From: a virus
Reading direction: 5' to 3' (one strand)
Virus record (IMG/VR): IMGVR_UViG_3300044632_000390
Span: 1 to 46,757 of that record
DNA: 46,757 nucleotides
The notes under the pieces are model-generated. The model was not told the DNA's origin. It saw only the letters and a program-made list of their open reading frames with translations, and did no database searches. This document shows, piece after piece, positions 8,687-18,334 of this stretch. Every line of letters starts with the position of its first letter. Position 1 is the first letter of the stretch. The translations under genes and the position numbers were made by a program.

Positions 8687-8978
8687 AGTGTTTTGGTCAG
8701 ACGAAGATGGTCACTTGTATTTTGTGACAGACAAAGAAGGCACTGTTTGGGCGCATGCTGAAATACATAATTGGAGTAAAAGTTCTTATTACAAAGCTAA
8801 AGCAATATGGCTAGAAGCATTAGAATCGTTTAATAAAAGAGGAATTGAAATTGTTTGTGTCGCTATTCCAGACAATGACACTAAATTAAAAAAGTTTGAA
8901 AAGATGTTTGGATTTGAAGAAGTAGAAAGCATAGAAATTCCTAATGTAAAAATAATGTATTGTGAAACTGAGGTATAA
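8679..8978 (+). CDS. gp13-like internal virion / GNAT-fold small protein
   Basis: A 99-aa protein with the layout of T7 gp13-type proteins: a beta-hairpin start ('V-F-W-S-D-E-D-G-x-L-Y-F-V-T'), a central helix, and a C-terminal 'K-K-F-E-K-M-F-G-F-E-E-V' motif as in acetyltransferase-fold proteins. It is shorter than T7 gp13 (138 aa). Its position between nozzle protein B and a gp14-like protein supports the call. Whether it has enzymatic activity cannot be told from sequence. Confidence 0.65.
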   Translation: MYEVFWSDEDGHLYFVTDKEGTVWAHAEIHNWSKSSYYKAKAIWLEALESFNKRGIEIVCVAIPDNDTKLKKFEKMFGFEEVESIEIPNVKIMYCETEV

Positions 8979-8980
8979 TT

Positions 8981-9451
8981 ATGGGAATTGTTGAAGGTAT
9001 TATTGCATCTGCTGTTATTGGCGCTGGTTCGGCTGCTATGCAACAACGTGAAGCTAAAAAAGCCGCTTCTGCTCAACGTGAGGGACAAGCGCGTGTTTTA
9101 GCAGAGGAACGTAAAAGAGCAGAAGTGGAAAATGTACGCAAGCTACGTCAACAAGTACGAGAGCAACGCATAGCACAAGCATCGCTAACAAGTCAAGCTG
9201 CTTTAACAGGCGGTGTAGGAGGTTCTGCTGTTGCTGGTGCGTCTGCTAGTGCTGCTTCTCAAGCTGCTGGCAATGTATCTTTCATGCAAGACATTTCAGA
9301 AATTAACACAAACATTGGAAACATTCAAATGGAGACAGCACAAAGGGTTGGGTCTGCTCAAGCAAGGGGAGCCACTTATGGCGCTATTGGTAATCTTTCT
9401 GGCACTATTTTCAGTGACATGGGTGGATGGAAGAAAGTCTTTGGTGGCTGA
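8981..9451 (+). CDS. Internal virion protein B (T7 gp14-like)
   Basis: One of the core proteins ejected into the host envelope to extend the tail. The 156-aa protein has an N-terminal hydrophobic Gly/Ala segment (about 5-22), a long Arg/Glu/Gln coiled coil (about 23-65) and an Ala/Gly/Ser-rich membrane-active segment (about 68-95), as in gp14 proteins (196 aa in T7). A good Shine-Dalgarno (GAGG) precedes the ATG. It is followed by a 168-bp gap. Confidence 0.82.
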   Translation: MGIVEGIIASAVIGAGSAAMQQREAKKAASAQREGQARVLAEERKRAEVENVRKLRQQVREQRIAQASLTSQAALTGGVGGSAVAGASASAASQAAGNVSFMQDISEINTNIGNIQMETAQRVGSAQARGATYGAIGNLSGTIFSDMGGWKKVFGG

Positions 9452-9619
9452 ATGCCTCTAGGAAGCCTTAAAACACCCCTAGAATCGTTTATTTTTGAAA
9501 ATAGGTATCTGACTAGCTACCCCTTAAAAATAATGGCTTAAATCGCTTATTTTACTTTTTGGCAGAAAAAAGAAAAGAAAGAAAAAAAGTAAGATAAAAA
9601 AAGAAAGAAAAGAAAACTA
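9452..9619 (+). other. Gap with purine-rich leader before the giant virion gene
   Basis: No gene fits here. A 6-bp inverted repeat (9457-9462 with 9478-9483) follows the gp14-like stop. The last 50 bases before the next ATG are almost pure A/G on the plus strand. No convincing promoter, terminator or normal Shine-Dalgarno is visible; weak AAGAAAAG runs may act in ribosome binding. Confidence 0.5.
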
Positions 9620-12600
9620 ATGCAACCTATGGACATAAATGACACTAATGCCACTAATGAAAGCATTCCATTAGAGCCATTAGAGAATCCTTTATATCAA
9701 GATGTATCCAATAATATAGAGAATCCATTATACTCTAATGACATTAAACAAGAGAGTATTTATAATAAACCTATTATGAATACTACTATGTCTTATATAA
9801 AGAGTATAAACGATGATTTGTCTCTTGTCAATTATTGGGATAATGTGTCTAAGTCTGCTGCTTCTGGTCTAGCGCCAATGGCTGCTGAACAGGCGCAAAA
9901 GACACGACAAGAACTTGAGGAGATTTATAGGACTTCGCTCACTGACTTTGCAAGACAAGGGGCATTGGATTCTGTCAATAGGTCTCTGGAGCAATTACAG
10001 GCTGTTAGAGCCGATATTAACACTCAGGAGCCATCTACCTACCTTGACGTAAAAGAAAGCGCTCAAAAGGCTTCTGAATCGGTTTTAATGTTACAGGAGC
10101 TTTCTAAGAAAACAGGCAAGTCACCTGAAGAACTTTACACACTTGCTAAACAATTCTCAAAGAATTTAGCAATACGTTCTACGCTTGAGAATTTTCTAAA
10201 CACTTTAGAAGAACGTAGCTTACCTGTTCAATTCTTACAAGAAGTAATTCCTTTACAAACACTAGAGGACATAACACGTTTATTGCCCACTGTCAATAAA
10301 AAGCTAGAAGATTACGGATTTACTGAGAGTGTCTTAACAAACGCTTCAGCACAAAACTCTATTCAACAGTTGCTACGTGACTTACCTGAAAACGATGCTG
10401 TTCAGTTTTTATATGACTTAAAAGGTTCATTAGTAGACGCTGTAGGTGAGAAGGATGCTAGGAAGTTTTTAGCTACGTTATTGGAAGAAAGAAAAACCAC
10501 TAGCGACATAGCAGTAGAATCTGTGTTTAGGGCTATAGATGTTGTGTCTGTTGTCGAAATAGCGTCTTTAATCAGGGGCATTATTCGTGGTGGGTCTAAG
10601 ACAGTTAGTCCGTCTAAAGCTGCCATTGCCACTGGCAACGCTGATGCTGCTGCGGCTGATGTTGCAGCTACCATTGCTAAAGGCAAGCCTAGCATCTTAG
10701 GACATCCAGAGCCATTAGATGAAGCTAGTGCATTGAACCCTAGTATTGTTCCTAATGCTTATCACCAGTTAAGCCGCAATGTACAAGACAAACTACGTCA
10801 AGCATACGAAGAAATAGATAAGGCTTTAAGAACTGCTTTGCCTACAAGTGGGGTAAACAAGTCTGATGTATTGCGTACAACTGAAGCATTAAAGACACGC
10901 TTTGACCCCACTACTAATAAGAGTATTCGTGCCGCTGACATTACCCCTGACTTAGATAAAATGAGGGTAGGGCTAAGTGTTACTTACGACAACAAAGGTA
11001 TTCTATTTGACACTAAAGAAGCTGCTGAAGAAGCCTATAAAGGCAAGTTAGTAGGTCAAGTTGCTGTTGTAGAAATGTCACAACAAACAGAAGATGTTGT
11101 AAAAGCGCTACAACAAGACCTTAAAAGACAAATGGCAGACTTAGAAAAGAGTGGTGTAGCTGTTCTGTCTAAAGGCGAAGCCAAACCTGTTAAGCCTGTT
11201 TCTAACATGGATGCTGTACCAGTGTCCAAACAAAGCCGTGTAGAGAACCTGAATGACGTTATTCAGACCAGTAAAGCTGACACTGGCGCTATTGCAGCCA
11301 CTATTAAAGCCTTAACCAAAAAAGACCCTGAAACAGCAAAAGCGTTAGAACAAAAGTGGATAGAACTGCGTAAAGCAGTTAAAGAAGCAAAGCTAAACAC
11401 CACTGACGGAGCTAAACTTGTTAAAGCATTGAACACACCTGTAGAGGAAGCTGCTAAAGACTTTCAGACTGCTTTATCTGCCGCTGAAAGCAAAGCAAAG
11501 CCTCGCGTTAAAAAAACTGCTATTACACCTGAAATACAAAGCAAGTTATTGACGCTGGAAGAAACTGCTAGGATGCTAGAAGAAGCTAAAGCAGGGCGCT
11601 ATTTGCCTAAAGGTTATGTTGTTAAACAGCAATATGACCATCCTGTTTTTTCTGATAATAACCTAGCAAAATTGACAGAAGAAGAACTAAATGCTACGCA
11701 TGGTGCTTTCTTGTCTGCACTAAACCCTGCGCTTGGGGCTGCTGAAACTTATTATCGAACTGCTTTGGTTAGTGTTCACAAACAATCTAAAATAGGTAAA
11801 GCATGGGTTAATTATTTCAAAAAGATGCCTTCTCTTAGCGGCGCTGAAAGAAAACAAGTAACGGAAGCGCTTGTTAAGAGTGACGCGCTAGAACATGAGT
11901 TTGACCCATTAGAATTAAAAGCACAATTTGACATAGAATCCGAAGAAGCTATTACGGCTTATTATCTTTTTAGACAAAGCCGAAATATGTTGCACACAGG
12001 TAAAGATGGAGAAGCTGTTGATGATTTAATAGCTAGGGGCTTTAGAGAAGCTAAAGTAAGCGTACCCGGCACTGACGCTGAATCTACTATTGAAAGTTTT
12101 GTTGTCAAGCAAATAACAGATGCTACGCCTTTGTACGACAAACGCGCATACCACATGACGACTGGCAAAGGAACTACAATAAATCCAGAAAGCCTAGCAC
12201 ATGGCGCTCAAGTGTTAGAAGTGCGTGGTGGCTACTTAGCTGGAAAGACCAACTATGACTACATTATTGTAGAACCCACTAAGGTAAGAGTACACGACAT
12301 TACGTCTGTTGTCGGGAAGAAAGAAGGTACGTTTAGTCGTATTCACACTGATGAGTTTTTTATTACAGAGCGTATTCCTATAGATGGCGATGGCGCTGTA
12401 AAAGAGGGGCGCAGAGCGTTGCGTACTGCTACGACTATTGTAGAAGCTGATAAGTATGTCGCTGGCATGAACGCATTGCAAGCAATGGCTAAAGCTGGTG
12501 TGCGTATCTCTAAAGACGATGTAATAAAACATCTAGGTGACTTTGAAACCAAATTGGATGATATGGCAGATGCTTTCAATAGTGGTAAATACAATGACAG

Positions 12601-14731
12601 CATATTTGAACGTAATGTTAGTGGCGTAAGGGATGTTTTCTTTAGAAACCTTATCTATCGTGGGGGCTATGATGTTAGCACTGGCAAGCTGTTCTTTTCT
12701 CGTCGCGGGGATAAAGCTATTCCTTCAATCTCTCAAAAGTCCATCGAAGCAAACGTAGCAGACCCGTGGACATCCATACAAAGGGAAATCACAAACACAA
12801 TTAACTTTGTGTCTGCCACTGAAATGCGTAGGAACATGATTCAAAAATGGTACAACACTTTCAAAGACTTAATTCCTGCTGATATGCTTGGCAAAGATGC
12901 TGAGCAAACATTTGCTAATGCAGTGAATAGGCTCGATCAGTTTAAGAAGCTACGTGGCTATGAAACCACACGCGAAAAACAGATGATTGGTCAGCTAAAG
13001 TTTGTATTAAACTCTATTGGTGTAGAACATCCAGTAGAACGTATTACTCGTGCTGCTATTCATAGTGTAATGAACAACATAGAAAAGGGGCTAGGAGCAA
13101 CTAAGTTTGCTAACGTACCCGTTATTAAACACATTCCAGCAATGATGCGTCAATGGGATGTGCCTAACTTTGCTCGTTATTTGACTGCTCATGCTTTTTT
13201 GGGATTAGGCGCTGTACGTCAAATATGGGTACAATCGTCCGGTATGATGTACACAACTGCATTACATCCTGTTCACGGTTCTAGGGCTGCTTTTAACATT
13301 AAGCCTTTATTGACTGCTTATGCAAGTGACAATCCTGAAGTGTGGAAATGGGCGCTACGCGCTGCTGACCCTGAAGATGTTAAAGTAAGTGCCAATGACT
13401 TTGTGCGTACTGTTGCTGCAATGAAACGCATTGGGTTGTTAGACAACATTGGAGCTTCTACAGTTAATGAAGGGGCTGATGCTGCCGCAAACGTACTAGG
13501 AAAAACTAAACAGCGTTTTGATGCTGCTAGTTTCTATTTATTTAACTCAGGCGAAGCAATTAACCGTGTAGGCGCTTTTGACACAGCAAGGCGAGTGTGG
13601 TCAGAAGCCAATCCGGGGCTTGTATGGGATTCTACTGAAAACCTACCTAAAGTGCTGGAATTAGCAGACACATTTAACGGAAACATGACAAGAGCATCAG
13701 AAGCCTTTTGGCAGAAAGGTGTTCTGTCTATTCCAACTCAGTTCTTGCAATATGGCGTTAAGTCTAGCGCAAACCTGTTAGCTGCTTGTAAATCTACAGT
13801 TACAGGTAAGAAAATGAGGGGCTTAACTTCTAAAGAAATGTTGTCTGTCTTAATAGCAACGCCTTTCATTTACGGCATGGACAACACTGGAGTAGAATCT
13901 ATTTATAAAGAATGGCTAGGCGAAGAAATTGCTAATTTAAGCGACGAAGAAAAGCTATACATTGGGCAAGGTATTATTGCAGGTATTATTAATTCAGCGG
14001 CTAAAGCAACCACTGGACAAGAAGCGCAATTGGCAATTGGTACAATGACTAGTCCCTTTACTTTTTCAAGGGACTTGACTGAAGCGGCTGTAGATGGTAC
14101 ATTTGAAGTTACTTCCTTAGCTGGAGGCGCTTTTGCTTCTTGGTTAGAAAACGTATTCAAAATCCCTAAACACGCTACTGTTTTGTGGGAAAAAGAAGAT
14201 GTGACTTCAGCCGATGTTGTAAAAACCATAGCGCAAATATCTTCCGAAACTACGCAGTCTGGTAGAGCATTGTGGAAAACCTACCTAATGGCTACAAACG
14301 GTGGCTTAAACTTTGACAACCAAGGTCAGCTATTAGACGTACAATCTTCATTGGAAGTGGCTGCTAAGGGCGCTGGTTTTACCTTGTATTCCGAAGTTAC
14401 CAGAAATGCTTTCTTTAAGAACGATAAAGAATACAGGGCAGCTATGAAAGACATTGCTGACACTGTAAAGTTCCTGAAGAAAAAACAGTTTGAATTACAG
14501 CGAGACGACCCTTTAGCACAAGAGTTACAAAGGCAAATCAATGTTGTCATGAATAGACTTGAGAAGAATGACCGTAGAGTTGTAGAAAGACAAATACGAG
14601 AAGATAAAGACTACCGCACTCAAGTACAAAGATACATTGAAAGTAACTTTGATGAACCTACTCAGCGTAGGCTTCCCTCTGAACAAATTGGAGTACCTGC
14701 TTATCCTTTCCCAACAAAAGGCAATGAATAA
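9620..14731 (+). CDS. Giant internal virion protein (gp16-like role, no transglycosylase domain)
   Basis: A 1703-aa protein, the largest in the genome, in the position of the T7 ejection proteins gp15/gp16. The first third is helical and charged with coiled-coil segments, and about residues 310-360 form a Gly/Ala-rich stretch. The C-terminal third (about 1170-1450) contains Trp/Tyr/Phe-rich helices like those of membrane-inserting ejection proteins. The lytic transglycosylase domain at the N-terminus of T7 gp16 is missing and is encoded separately at 17042. An alternative ATG lies three codons downstream. It abuts the next gene (TAATG). Confidence 0.8.
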   Translation: MQPMDINDTNATNESIPLEPLENPLYQDVSNNIENPLYSNDIKQESIYNKPIMNTTMSYIKSINDDLSLVNYWDNVSKSAASGLAPMAAEQAQKTRQELEEIYRTSLTDFARQGALDSVNRSLEQLQAVRADINTQEPSTYLDVKESAQKASESVLMLQELSKKTGKSPEELYTLAKQFSKNLAIRSTLENFLNTLEERSLPVQFLQEVIPLQTLEDITRLLPTVNKKLEDYGFTESVLTNASAQNSIQQLLRDLPENDAVQFLYDLKGSLVDAVGEKDARKFLATLLEERKTTSDIAVESVFRAIDVVSVVEIASLIRGIIRGGSKTVSPSKAAIATGNADAAAADVAATIAKGKPSILGHPEPLDEASALNPSIVPNAYHQLSRNVQDKLRQAYEEIDKALRTALPTSGVNKSDVLRTTEALKTRFDPTTNKSIRAADITPDLDKMRVGLSVTYDNKGILFDTKEAAEEAYKGKLVGQVAVVEMSQQTEDVVKALQQDLKRQMADLEKSGVAVLSKGEAKPVKPVSNMDAVPVSKQSRVENLNDVIQTSKADTGAIAATIKALTKKDPETAKALEQKWIELRKAVKEAKLNTTDGAKLVKALNTPVEEAAKDFQTALSAAESKAKPRVKKTAITPEIQSKLLTLEETARMLEEAKAGRYLPKGYVVKQQYDHPVFSDNNLAKLTEEELNATHGAFLSALNPALGAAETYYRTALVSVHKQSKIGKAWVNYFKKMPSLSGAERKQVTEALVKSDALEHEFDPLELKAQFDIESEEAITAYYLFRQSRNMLHTGKDGEAVDDLIARGFREAKVSVPGTDAESTIESFVVKQITDATPLYDKRAYHMTTGKGTTINPESLAHGAQVLEVRGGYLAGKTNYDYIIVEPTKVRVHDITSVVGKKEGTFSRIHTDEFFITERIPIDGDGAVKEGRRALRTATTIVEADKYVAGMNALQAMAKAGVRISKDDVIKHLGDFETKLDDMADAFNSGKYNDSIFERNVSGVRDVFFRNLIYRGGYDVSTGKLFFSRRGDKAIPSISQKSIEANVADPWTSIQREITNTINFVSATEMRRNMIQKWYNTFKDLIPADMLGKDAEQTFANAVNRLDQFKKLRGYETTREKQMIGQLKFVLNSIGVEHPVERITRAAIHSVMNNIEKGLGATKFANVPVIKHIPAMMRQWDVPNFARYLTAHAFLGLGAVRQIWVQSSGMMYTTALHPVHGSRAAFNIKPLLTAYASDNPEVWKWALRAADPEDVKVSANDFVRTVAAMKRIGLLDNIGASTVNEGADAAANVLGKTKQRFDAASFYLFNSGEAINRVGAFDTARRVWSEANPGLVWDSTENLPKVLELADTFNGNMTRASEAFWQKGVLSIPTQFLQYGVKSSANLLAACKSTVTGKKMRGLTSKEMLSVLIATPFIYGMDNTGVESIYKEWLGEEIANLSDEEKLYIGQGIIAGIINSAAKATTGQEAQLAIGTMTSPFTFSRDLTEAAVDGTFEVTSLAGGAFASWLENVFKIPKHATVLWEKEDVTSADVVKTIAQISSETTQSGRALWKTYLMATNGGLNFDNQGQLLDVQSSLEVAAKGAGFTLYSEVTRNAFFKNDKEYRAAMKDIADTVKFLKKKQFELQRDDPLAQELQRQINVVMNRLEKNDRRVVERQIREDKDYRTQVQRYIESNFDEPTQRRLPSEQIGVPAYPFPTKGNE

Positions 14732-17040
14732 TGAAAGCACCTAATTATCAAGTTGATTTAGTACGTGATGTTCGCCCATCCACTGCTGATGTAAGTGGAT
14801 TAGCACAAGCTACAGCTAATGAAATGGCTACTGCTGGTGCAGCTAGGGCTGGTTTAGTTGGCTTAGTGGGAGGCACTATTTGGGATGCCTACAAAGGCAA
14901 GGAAGCTGCTGACTTTGAGAAGAAGATAGAAGCAGAGCGTCAGGGCTTTGTAAAGCCCCTAGAGGATGCGGGTAAGGGTTTGTTAGCTGCTGAAGAAACC
15001 AAGAAACAAGGAATGGTGTTTGCTGCTCAAACGGCTCAGAAGTTGTTTGATGAAAGCATGGGTTCAGATTTAGAAGGACGTGACCCTGAACTCATTAAGA
15101 AGCAAGTGGGGGAAATGTATGCTAAGACCACCACTCCTATTCTAAAAGAGTATGAACAAAAAATGAAAGCCTACGAGGAAGTGTTGTCTAGCTTTCCCGC
15201 AAGGCAGAGCGAAATGATGGCACGTTCAGAAGCATTGCTGAAACAATACATTGCACGTATGCCAGCATTGGCTGACCAATTCAGACAAACAACTCAAAGG
15301 ATTCTAGGAGTACAAGGCATTGAGAGCTTCACTACAATGCAAGCATATAGGGCTGTTGAGCAATTCTCGTCACAACAAGCTGAAGCTGCTAAAGCGGCTA
15401 GAAAAGTGGCTGCTGATGAGGATGCAAGGGCATTCAAAGCCTATACAGACGCTAATAAAGCAATGGGGGTAGATGAGTTTACTTCTTTGCAGCAATGGCA
15501 AGACCCTGTTATTCGTAACACAATGGGTAACATTCTACGTGAAAACTCGCAGCTTCGTTTAAGAATATCAAGAGAAGAAACTGAACTCAAAGCAGGTAAC
15601 TTAAATCTATCTGCTTTTGTTAGCACCCGACTAGGCGCTGAAGAAGCTGCTATGGCTGCTGCATTGCCAGCTATGTATAATGAGCTAAAACAAGCAGGGC
15701 TAGGGGAAGCAGACATTCTAGGCGGTAACTTATCGCTTGAACAGCTACGCAATCCTAAAATTATGGGTGTCTTGAGTAAGTATGCCGACCAAGCCACTAT
15801 GCGTATTAACCAAACTGCTGACAACATGAGAGCAGATATAGGCACTCGTGTAGCTAAAGGTGAAATAAGAGTTGGTGATGTCGAATACACTAGGTCAATG
15901 GAAAACATTGAGAAGTGGCGTAAGAACCATTTAGAAAACACCATTGGCACTAAAGGCACTGGACTGCTTAACGCTTTGGAGCTATACAGCAAAAGGGATG
16001 AAGCGTCTTTGCAGAACGCTAGAAACACTGTTGAAATGTTTGGCAACCTGCTAAAAATTGTTGACCCTGAAGGCTACATACAAAAACAAGTGGCTAGAGC
16101 TACTCCGGAAGCGCTTGCTAAGCTTGTAAAAGACCATCCATCGGCGGCGCTGGTGCAGACGATAATGGGGCGTATGCCTGAAGCACTTGAGAACCCCGCT
16201 AAATCCTATGAAATAATACGAGAGCTTTCTGAGAAAGTGGCTAATCAGCCTAACTTCCGCAATTCTTCTACGCCAATTAACAAAGCTGCTAATCCAGAGG
16301 CAGCGGCAATGAATGTCATCACTTACGAAGCTGCTGCTAAAGCTGTTAAACTAGCTGCATCAGACCCCACTGTTCCCATTGATGCTTACAACATGGACGC
16401 TGTAAAGAAAATCATCAACGGTGCTGCGTCGGATGCTGAATATGGCACTACGTTCTTTAAGCGACACTTCTCTGATTTACAGGCTGTCATACAACGTGCT
16501 TCCCCTGCTGATAAGGAAATCATTAAACAGCAAGTTTTGACTGCTTCCACTTCCAGCATCTATGGCATGGCGGGGCATGGCGAAGCATTGTCAAGTGCAG
16601 TTTTAGAAATGAAAAATCAGCCGTTGCTTAAAAACATGACATTCCCCGATAAAACAGGGGCAGTGCCTTTAGCTATTACTACCGAAAAAGAAACACCAAA
16701 ACAAGTAACTGGACGCGGCTTAGGCACCGGTGTTCCTCCTTCTTTGTTACCTTTACAGCAAAAAGAAAAGAGAATAAATAACATTCTTGTTCACGTTGAC
16801 AACGCATTACGAGTGAGGGCACAATTAAACGATGAATCCATCATTAAACTACGTCAAGACTTTATGCAGCAAGTGGACACAGCGTACAAGCGTGGCATTT
16901 CTTTGTCTCAAGTTGTTGCTGAAACGCTGGAAGGTGGAAGAAAACCTTCGGGTACTGGCGCTCCCGCCCCTGCTGCTGGTGCTGCTACTCCTGTTTCCGG
17001 TGGAACTACATCACAAGTTAATAAATGGTGGCTCGAATAA
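14731..17040 (+). CDS. Internal virion protein, gp15-like
   Basis: A 769-aa, strongly helical Ala/Glu/Lys/Gln-rich protein, comparable to T7 gp15 (747 aa). A Gly/Ala segment lies near residues 30-50, and coiled coil fills most of the rest. The C-terminal 40 residues are a Pro/Ala/Gly/Thr linker-like tail. It starts by TAATG overlap with the giant virion protein and ends 1 nt before the transglycosylase gene. The order (larger protein first) is reversed relative to T7. Assignment is by size, composition and position. Confidence 0.75.
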   Translation: MKAPNYQVDLVRDVRPSTADVSGLAQATANEMATAGAARAGLVGLVGGTIWDAYKGKEAADFEKKIEAERQGFVKPLEDAGKGLLAAEETKKQGMVFAAQTAQKLFDESMGSDLEGRDPELIKKQVGEMYAKTTTPILKEYEQKMKAYEEVLSSFPARQSEMMARSEALLKQYIARMPALADQFRQTTQRILGVQGIESFTTMQAYRAVEQFSSQQAEAAKAARKVAADEDARAFKAYTDANKAMGVDEFTSLQQWQDPVIRNTMGNILRENSQLRLRISREETELKAGNLNLSAFVSTRLGAEEAAMAAALPAMYNELKQAGLGEADILGGNLSLEQLRNPKIMGVLSKYADQATMRINQTADNMRADIGTRVAKGEIRVGDVEYTRSMENIEKWRKNHLENTIGTKGTGLLNALELYSKRDEASLQNARNTVEMFGNLLKIVDPEGYIQKQVARATPEALAKLVKDHPSAALVQTIMGRMPEALENPAKSYEIIRELSEKVANQPNFRNSSTPINKAANPEAAAMNVITYEAAAKAVKLAASDPTVPIDAYNMDAVKKIINGAASDAEYGTTFFKRHFSDLQAVIQRASPADKEIIKQQVLTASTSSIYGMAGHGEALSSAVLEMKNQPLLKNMTFPDKTGAVPLAITTEKETPKQVTGRGLGTGVPPSLLPLQQKEKRINNILVHVDNALRVRAQLNDESIIKLRQDFMQQVDTAYKRGISLSQVVAETLEGGRKPSGTGAPAPAAGAATPVSGGTTSQVNKWWLE

Positions 17041-17041
17041 A

Positions 17042-17509
17042 ATGGACTGGAAAACATTAGCTAAAAGCCCACAAGAATGGGCTAATTTGAAATACAATGA
17101 CCCGCGCTTAGATGCTTTTGCTGAAGAGGTAGAAAAGCGCTATCAGTTACCTACAGGAATTGTACTTGCTGTTAAGAATGCAGGGGAACGCACCAATCCC
17201 GGTCTGGTGTCTCCAGCAGGTGCTAGAGGAATAATGCAGTTTACAGATTCGACAAGAAAACTTAGAGAAGGCGCTTTTGACCATGACGTTGACGACCCAT
17301 TCCAATCTATCGACGCTGCTGGAAGATATTTGAAAGAGCTTATTAAAGAAAACAAAGGTGATGCAATGGCGGCAGTGGCTAACTATAATGGTGGACCATC
17401 TGCTGGTAAAGCTATTCGTAGTGGAAAGCAACCGCCAGCAAAAGAGACACAAGACTACATAAGCCGTGTAAAAGAGTATTTAACTAAAAAGTATGGAGGA
17501 AAGAAATAA
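17042..17509 (+). CDS. Soluble lytic transglycosylase (SLT, GH23-like), stand-alone
   Basis: Cleaves peptidoglycan glycan strands. The 155-aa protein has the SLT signature: catalytic Glu49, the 'S-P-A-G-A-R-G-I-M-Q-F' motif (57-67) and 'N-Y-N-G-G' in the last third. In T7 this domain is the N-terminus of ejection protein gp16. Here it is its own gene, 1 nt after the gp15-like gene, so it may still act as a virion-borne enzyme opening the cell wall on entry, or in lysis with the M15 peptidase next to it. The ATG at 17042 is chosen because the longer in-frame reading runs inside the upstream gene. It has a GGTGG Shine-Dalgarno. Confidence 0.88.
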   Translation: MDWKTLAKSPQEWANLKYNDPRLDAFAEEVEKRYQLPTGIVLAVKNAGERTNPGLVSPAGARGIMQFTDSTRKLREGAFDHDVDDPFQSIDAAGRYLKELIKENKGDAMAAVANYNGGPSAGKAIRSGKQPPAKETQDYISRVKEYLTKKYGGKK

Positions 17510-17886
17510 TGGATTGGTCTAAATATACCCCTTATTTTAAGAAAGAGGAGTTTACCTGTAAGCACACAGGCGAGAACGAAATGAAGCCTGAGTTTATGGA
17601 CAAACTGTTAGCCATAAGAAAACGCTATGGAAAACCTATGTGGATTACTAGCGGATATAGGTCTCCTAAACATCCCATAGAAGCTGCTAAAAAGGCTTCA
17701 GGCGCTCATGCAACAGGTAGAGCATGTGATATAGGCATACAAGGCTCAGAAGCGCTAGAACTGCTTAAAATAGCCTTAGAAGAAGGTATGACAGGCATAG
17801 GGGTGCAACAGAAGGGAGCAGGTAGATTCCTGCATCTGGATGATGTCACGCAAGGCTTACCAAGACCGAACATTTGGAGTTACTAA
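17509..17886 (+). CDS. Endolysin: M15-family D,D-/L,D-carboxypeptidase-like peptidase
   Basis: Zinc peptidase that cuts peptidoglycan peptides. At 125 aa it is the size of compact Peptidase_M15_3 proteins. Visible motifs are 'T-S-G-Y-R-S' (47-52), zinc ligands His67 and Asp74 in 'G-A-H-A-T-G-R-A-C-D', and His109 in 'F-L-H-L-D'. GGAGG sits upstream, and the ATG overlaps the transglycosylase stop (TAATG). It lies beside the holin gene, so it is the likely lysis endolysin. The absence of a signal peptide agrees with holin-dependent release. Confidence 0.9.
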   Translation: MDWSKYTPYFKKEEFTCKHTGENEMKPEFMDKLLAIRKRYGKPMWITSGYRSPKHPIEAAKKASGAHATGRACDIGIQGSEALELLKIALEEGMTGIGVQQKGAGRFLHLDDVTQGLPRPNIWSY

Positions 17887-17887
17887 T

Positions 17888-18298
17888 ATGTGGAATTTAC
17901 TTATACCCGCTGTAACGTCTTTATTAGACAAAGTTATCCCTGACCCCCAAGCTAAAGCTGAAGCGCAGCTAAAGATGCTAGAAATGGCTCAGAAGGGGGA
18001 ATTAGCTGCTTTAGATGCTGACATGAAACTAGCATTAGGACAGCTAGAGGTTAATAAGATTGAAGCTGGAACAGACTTGTTCAGAGGGGGCTGGAGACCC
18101 GCTGTGGGGTGGTTATGCGCTGCTGGTCTAGCCTATCAATTCCTATTACAGCCTATTCTACCGTGGGTAGTGGGCTTATTTGGTATTATGGTTCCTCCCT
18201 TACCTCCCATCGACAACGAAACTCTAATGGTATTGTTGACTGGCATGCTAGGCTTAGGCGGATTAAGAACGTATGAAAAGGTAAAGAAAGCAAGCTAA
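17888..18298 (+). CDS. Holin, GTA_holin_3TM family
   Basis: Membrane protein that permits endolysin release. The 136-aa protein has an amphipathic N-terminus (MWNLLIPAV), a cytoplasmic helical Ala/Lys/Glu segment, the family's 'F-R-G-G-W-R-P-A-V-G-W' motif near residue 62, and hydrophobic spans at about 67-100 and 113-130. This matches the three-transmembrane holins first described with gene transfer agents. The ATG at 17888 follows the peptidase stop by 1 nt, and an in-frame extension upstream is not needed. It is the last gene of the rightward block. The opposing terminator's T tract overlaps its stop codon. Confidence 0.87.
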   Translation: MWNLLIPAVTSLLDKVIPDPQAKAEAQLKMLEMAQKGELAALDADMKLALGQLEVNKIEAGTDLFRGGWRPAVGWLCAAGLAYQFLLQPILPWVVGLFGIMVPPLPPIDNETLMVLLTGMLGLGGLRTYEKVKKAS

Positions 18299-18334
18299 AA
18301 AGAAAAAAGCCTAAAGTGTTTCCACTCTAGGCTT
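18297..18334 (-). terminator. Intrinsic terminator of the minus-strand structured RNA / leftward block
   Basis: Read on the minus strand, a 12-bp stem (18323-18334 with 18307-18318, one G-U pair) closes on a GAAA loop and is followed by UUUUCUUUUU. On the plus strand the same hairpin has an A-C mismatch and no T tract, so the element works leftward. Confidence 0.88.

Noticed and set aside
16832-17041. Upstream extension of the transglycosylase frame.
   Set aside because: It runs inside the well-supported gp15-like gene; ATG 17042 directly follows that gene's stop and the SLT domain begins after it.
18307-18334. Terminator for the rightward lysis genes.
   Set aside because: On the plus strand the hairpin has an A-C mismatch and is not followed by a T tract; the T tract is on the minus side.
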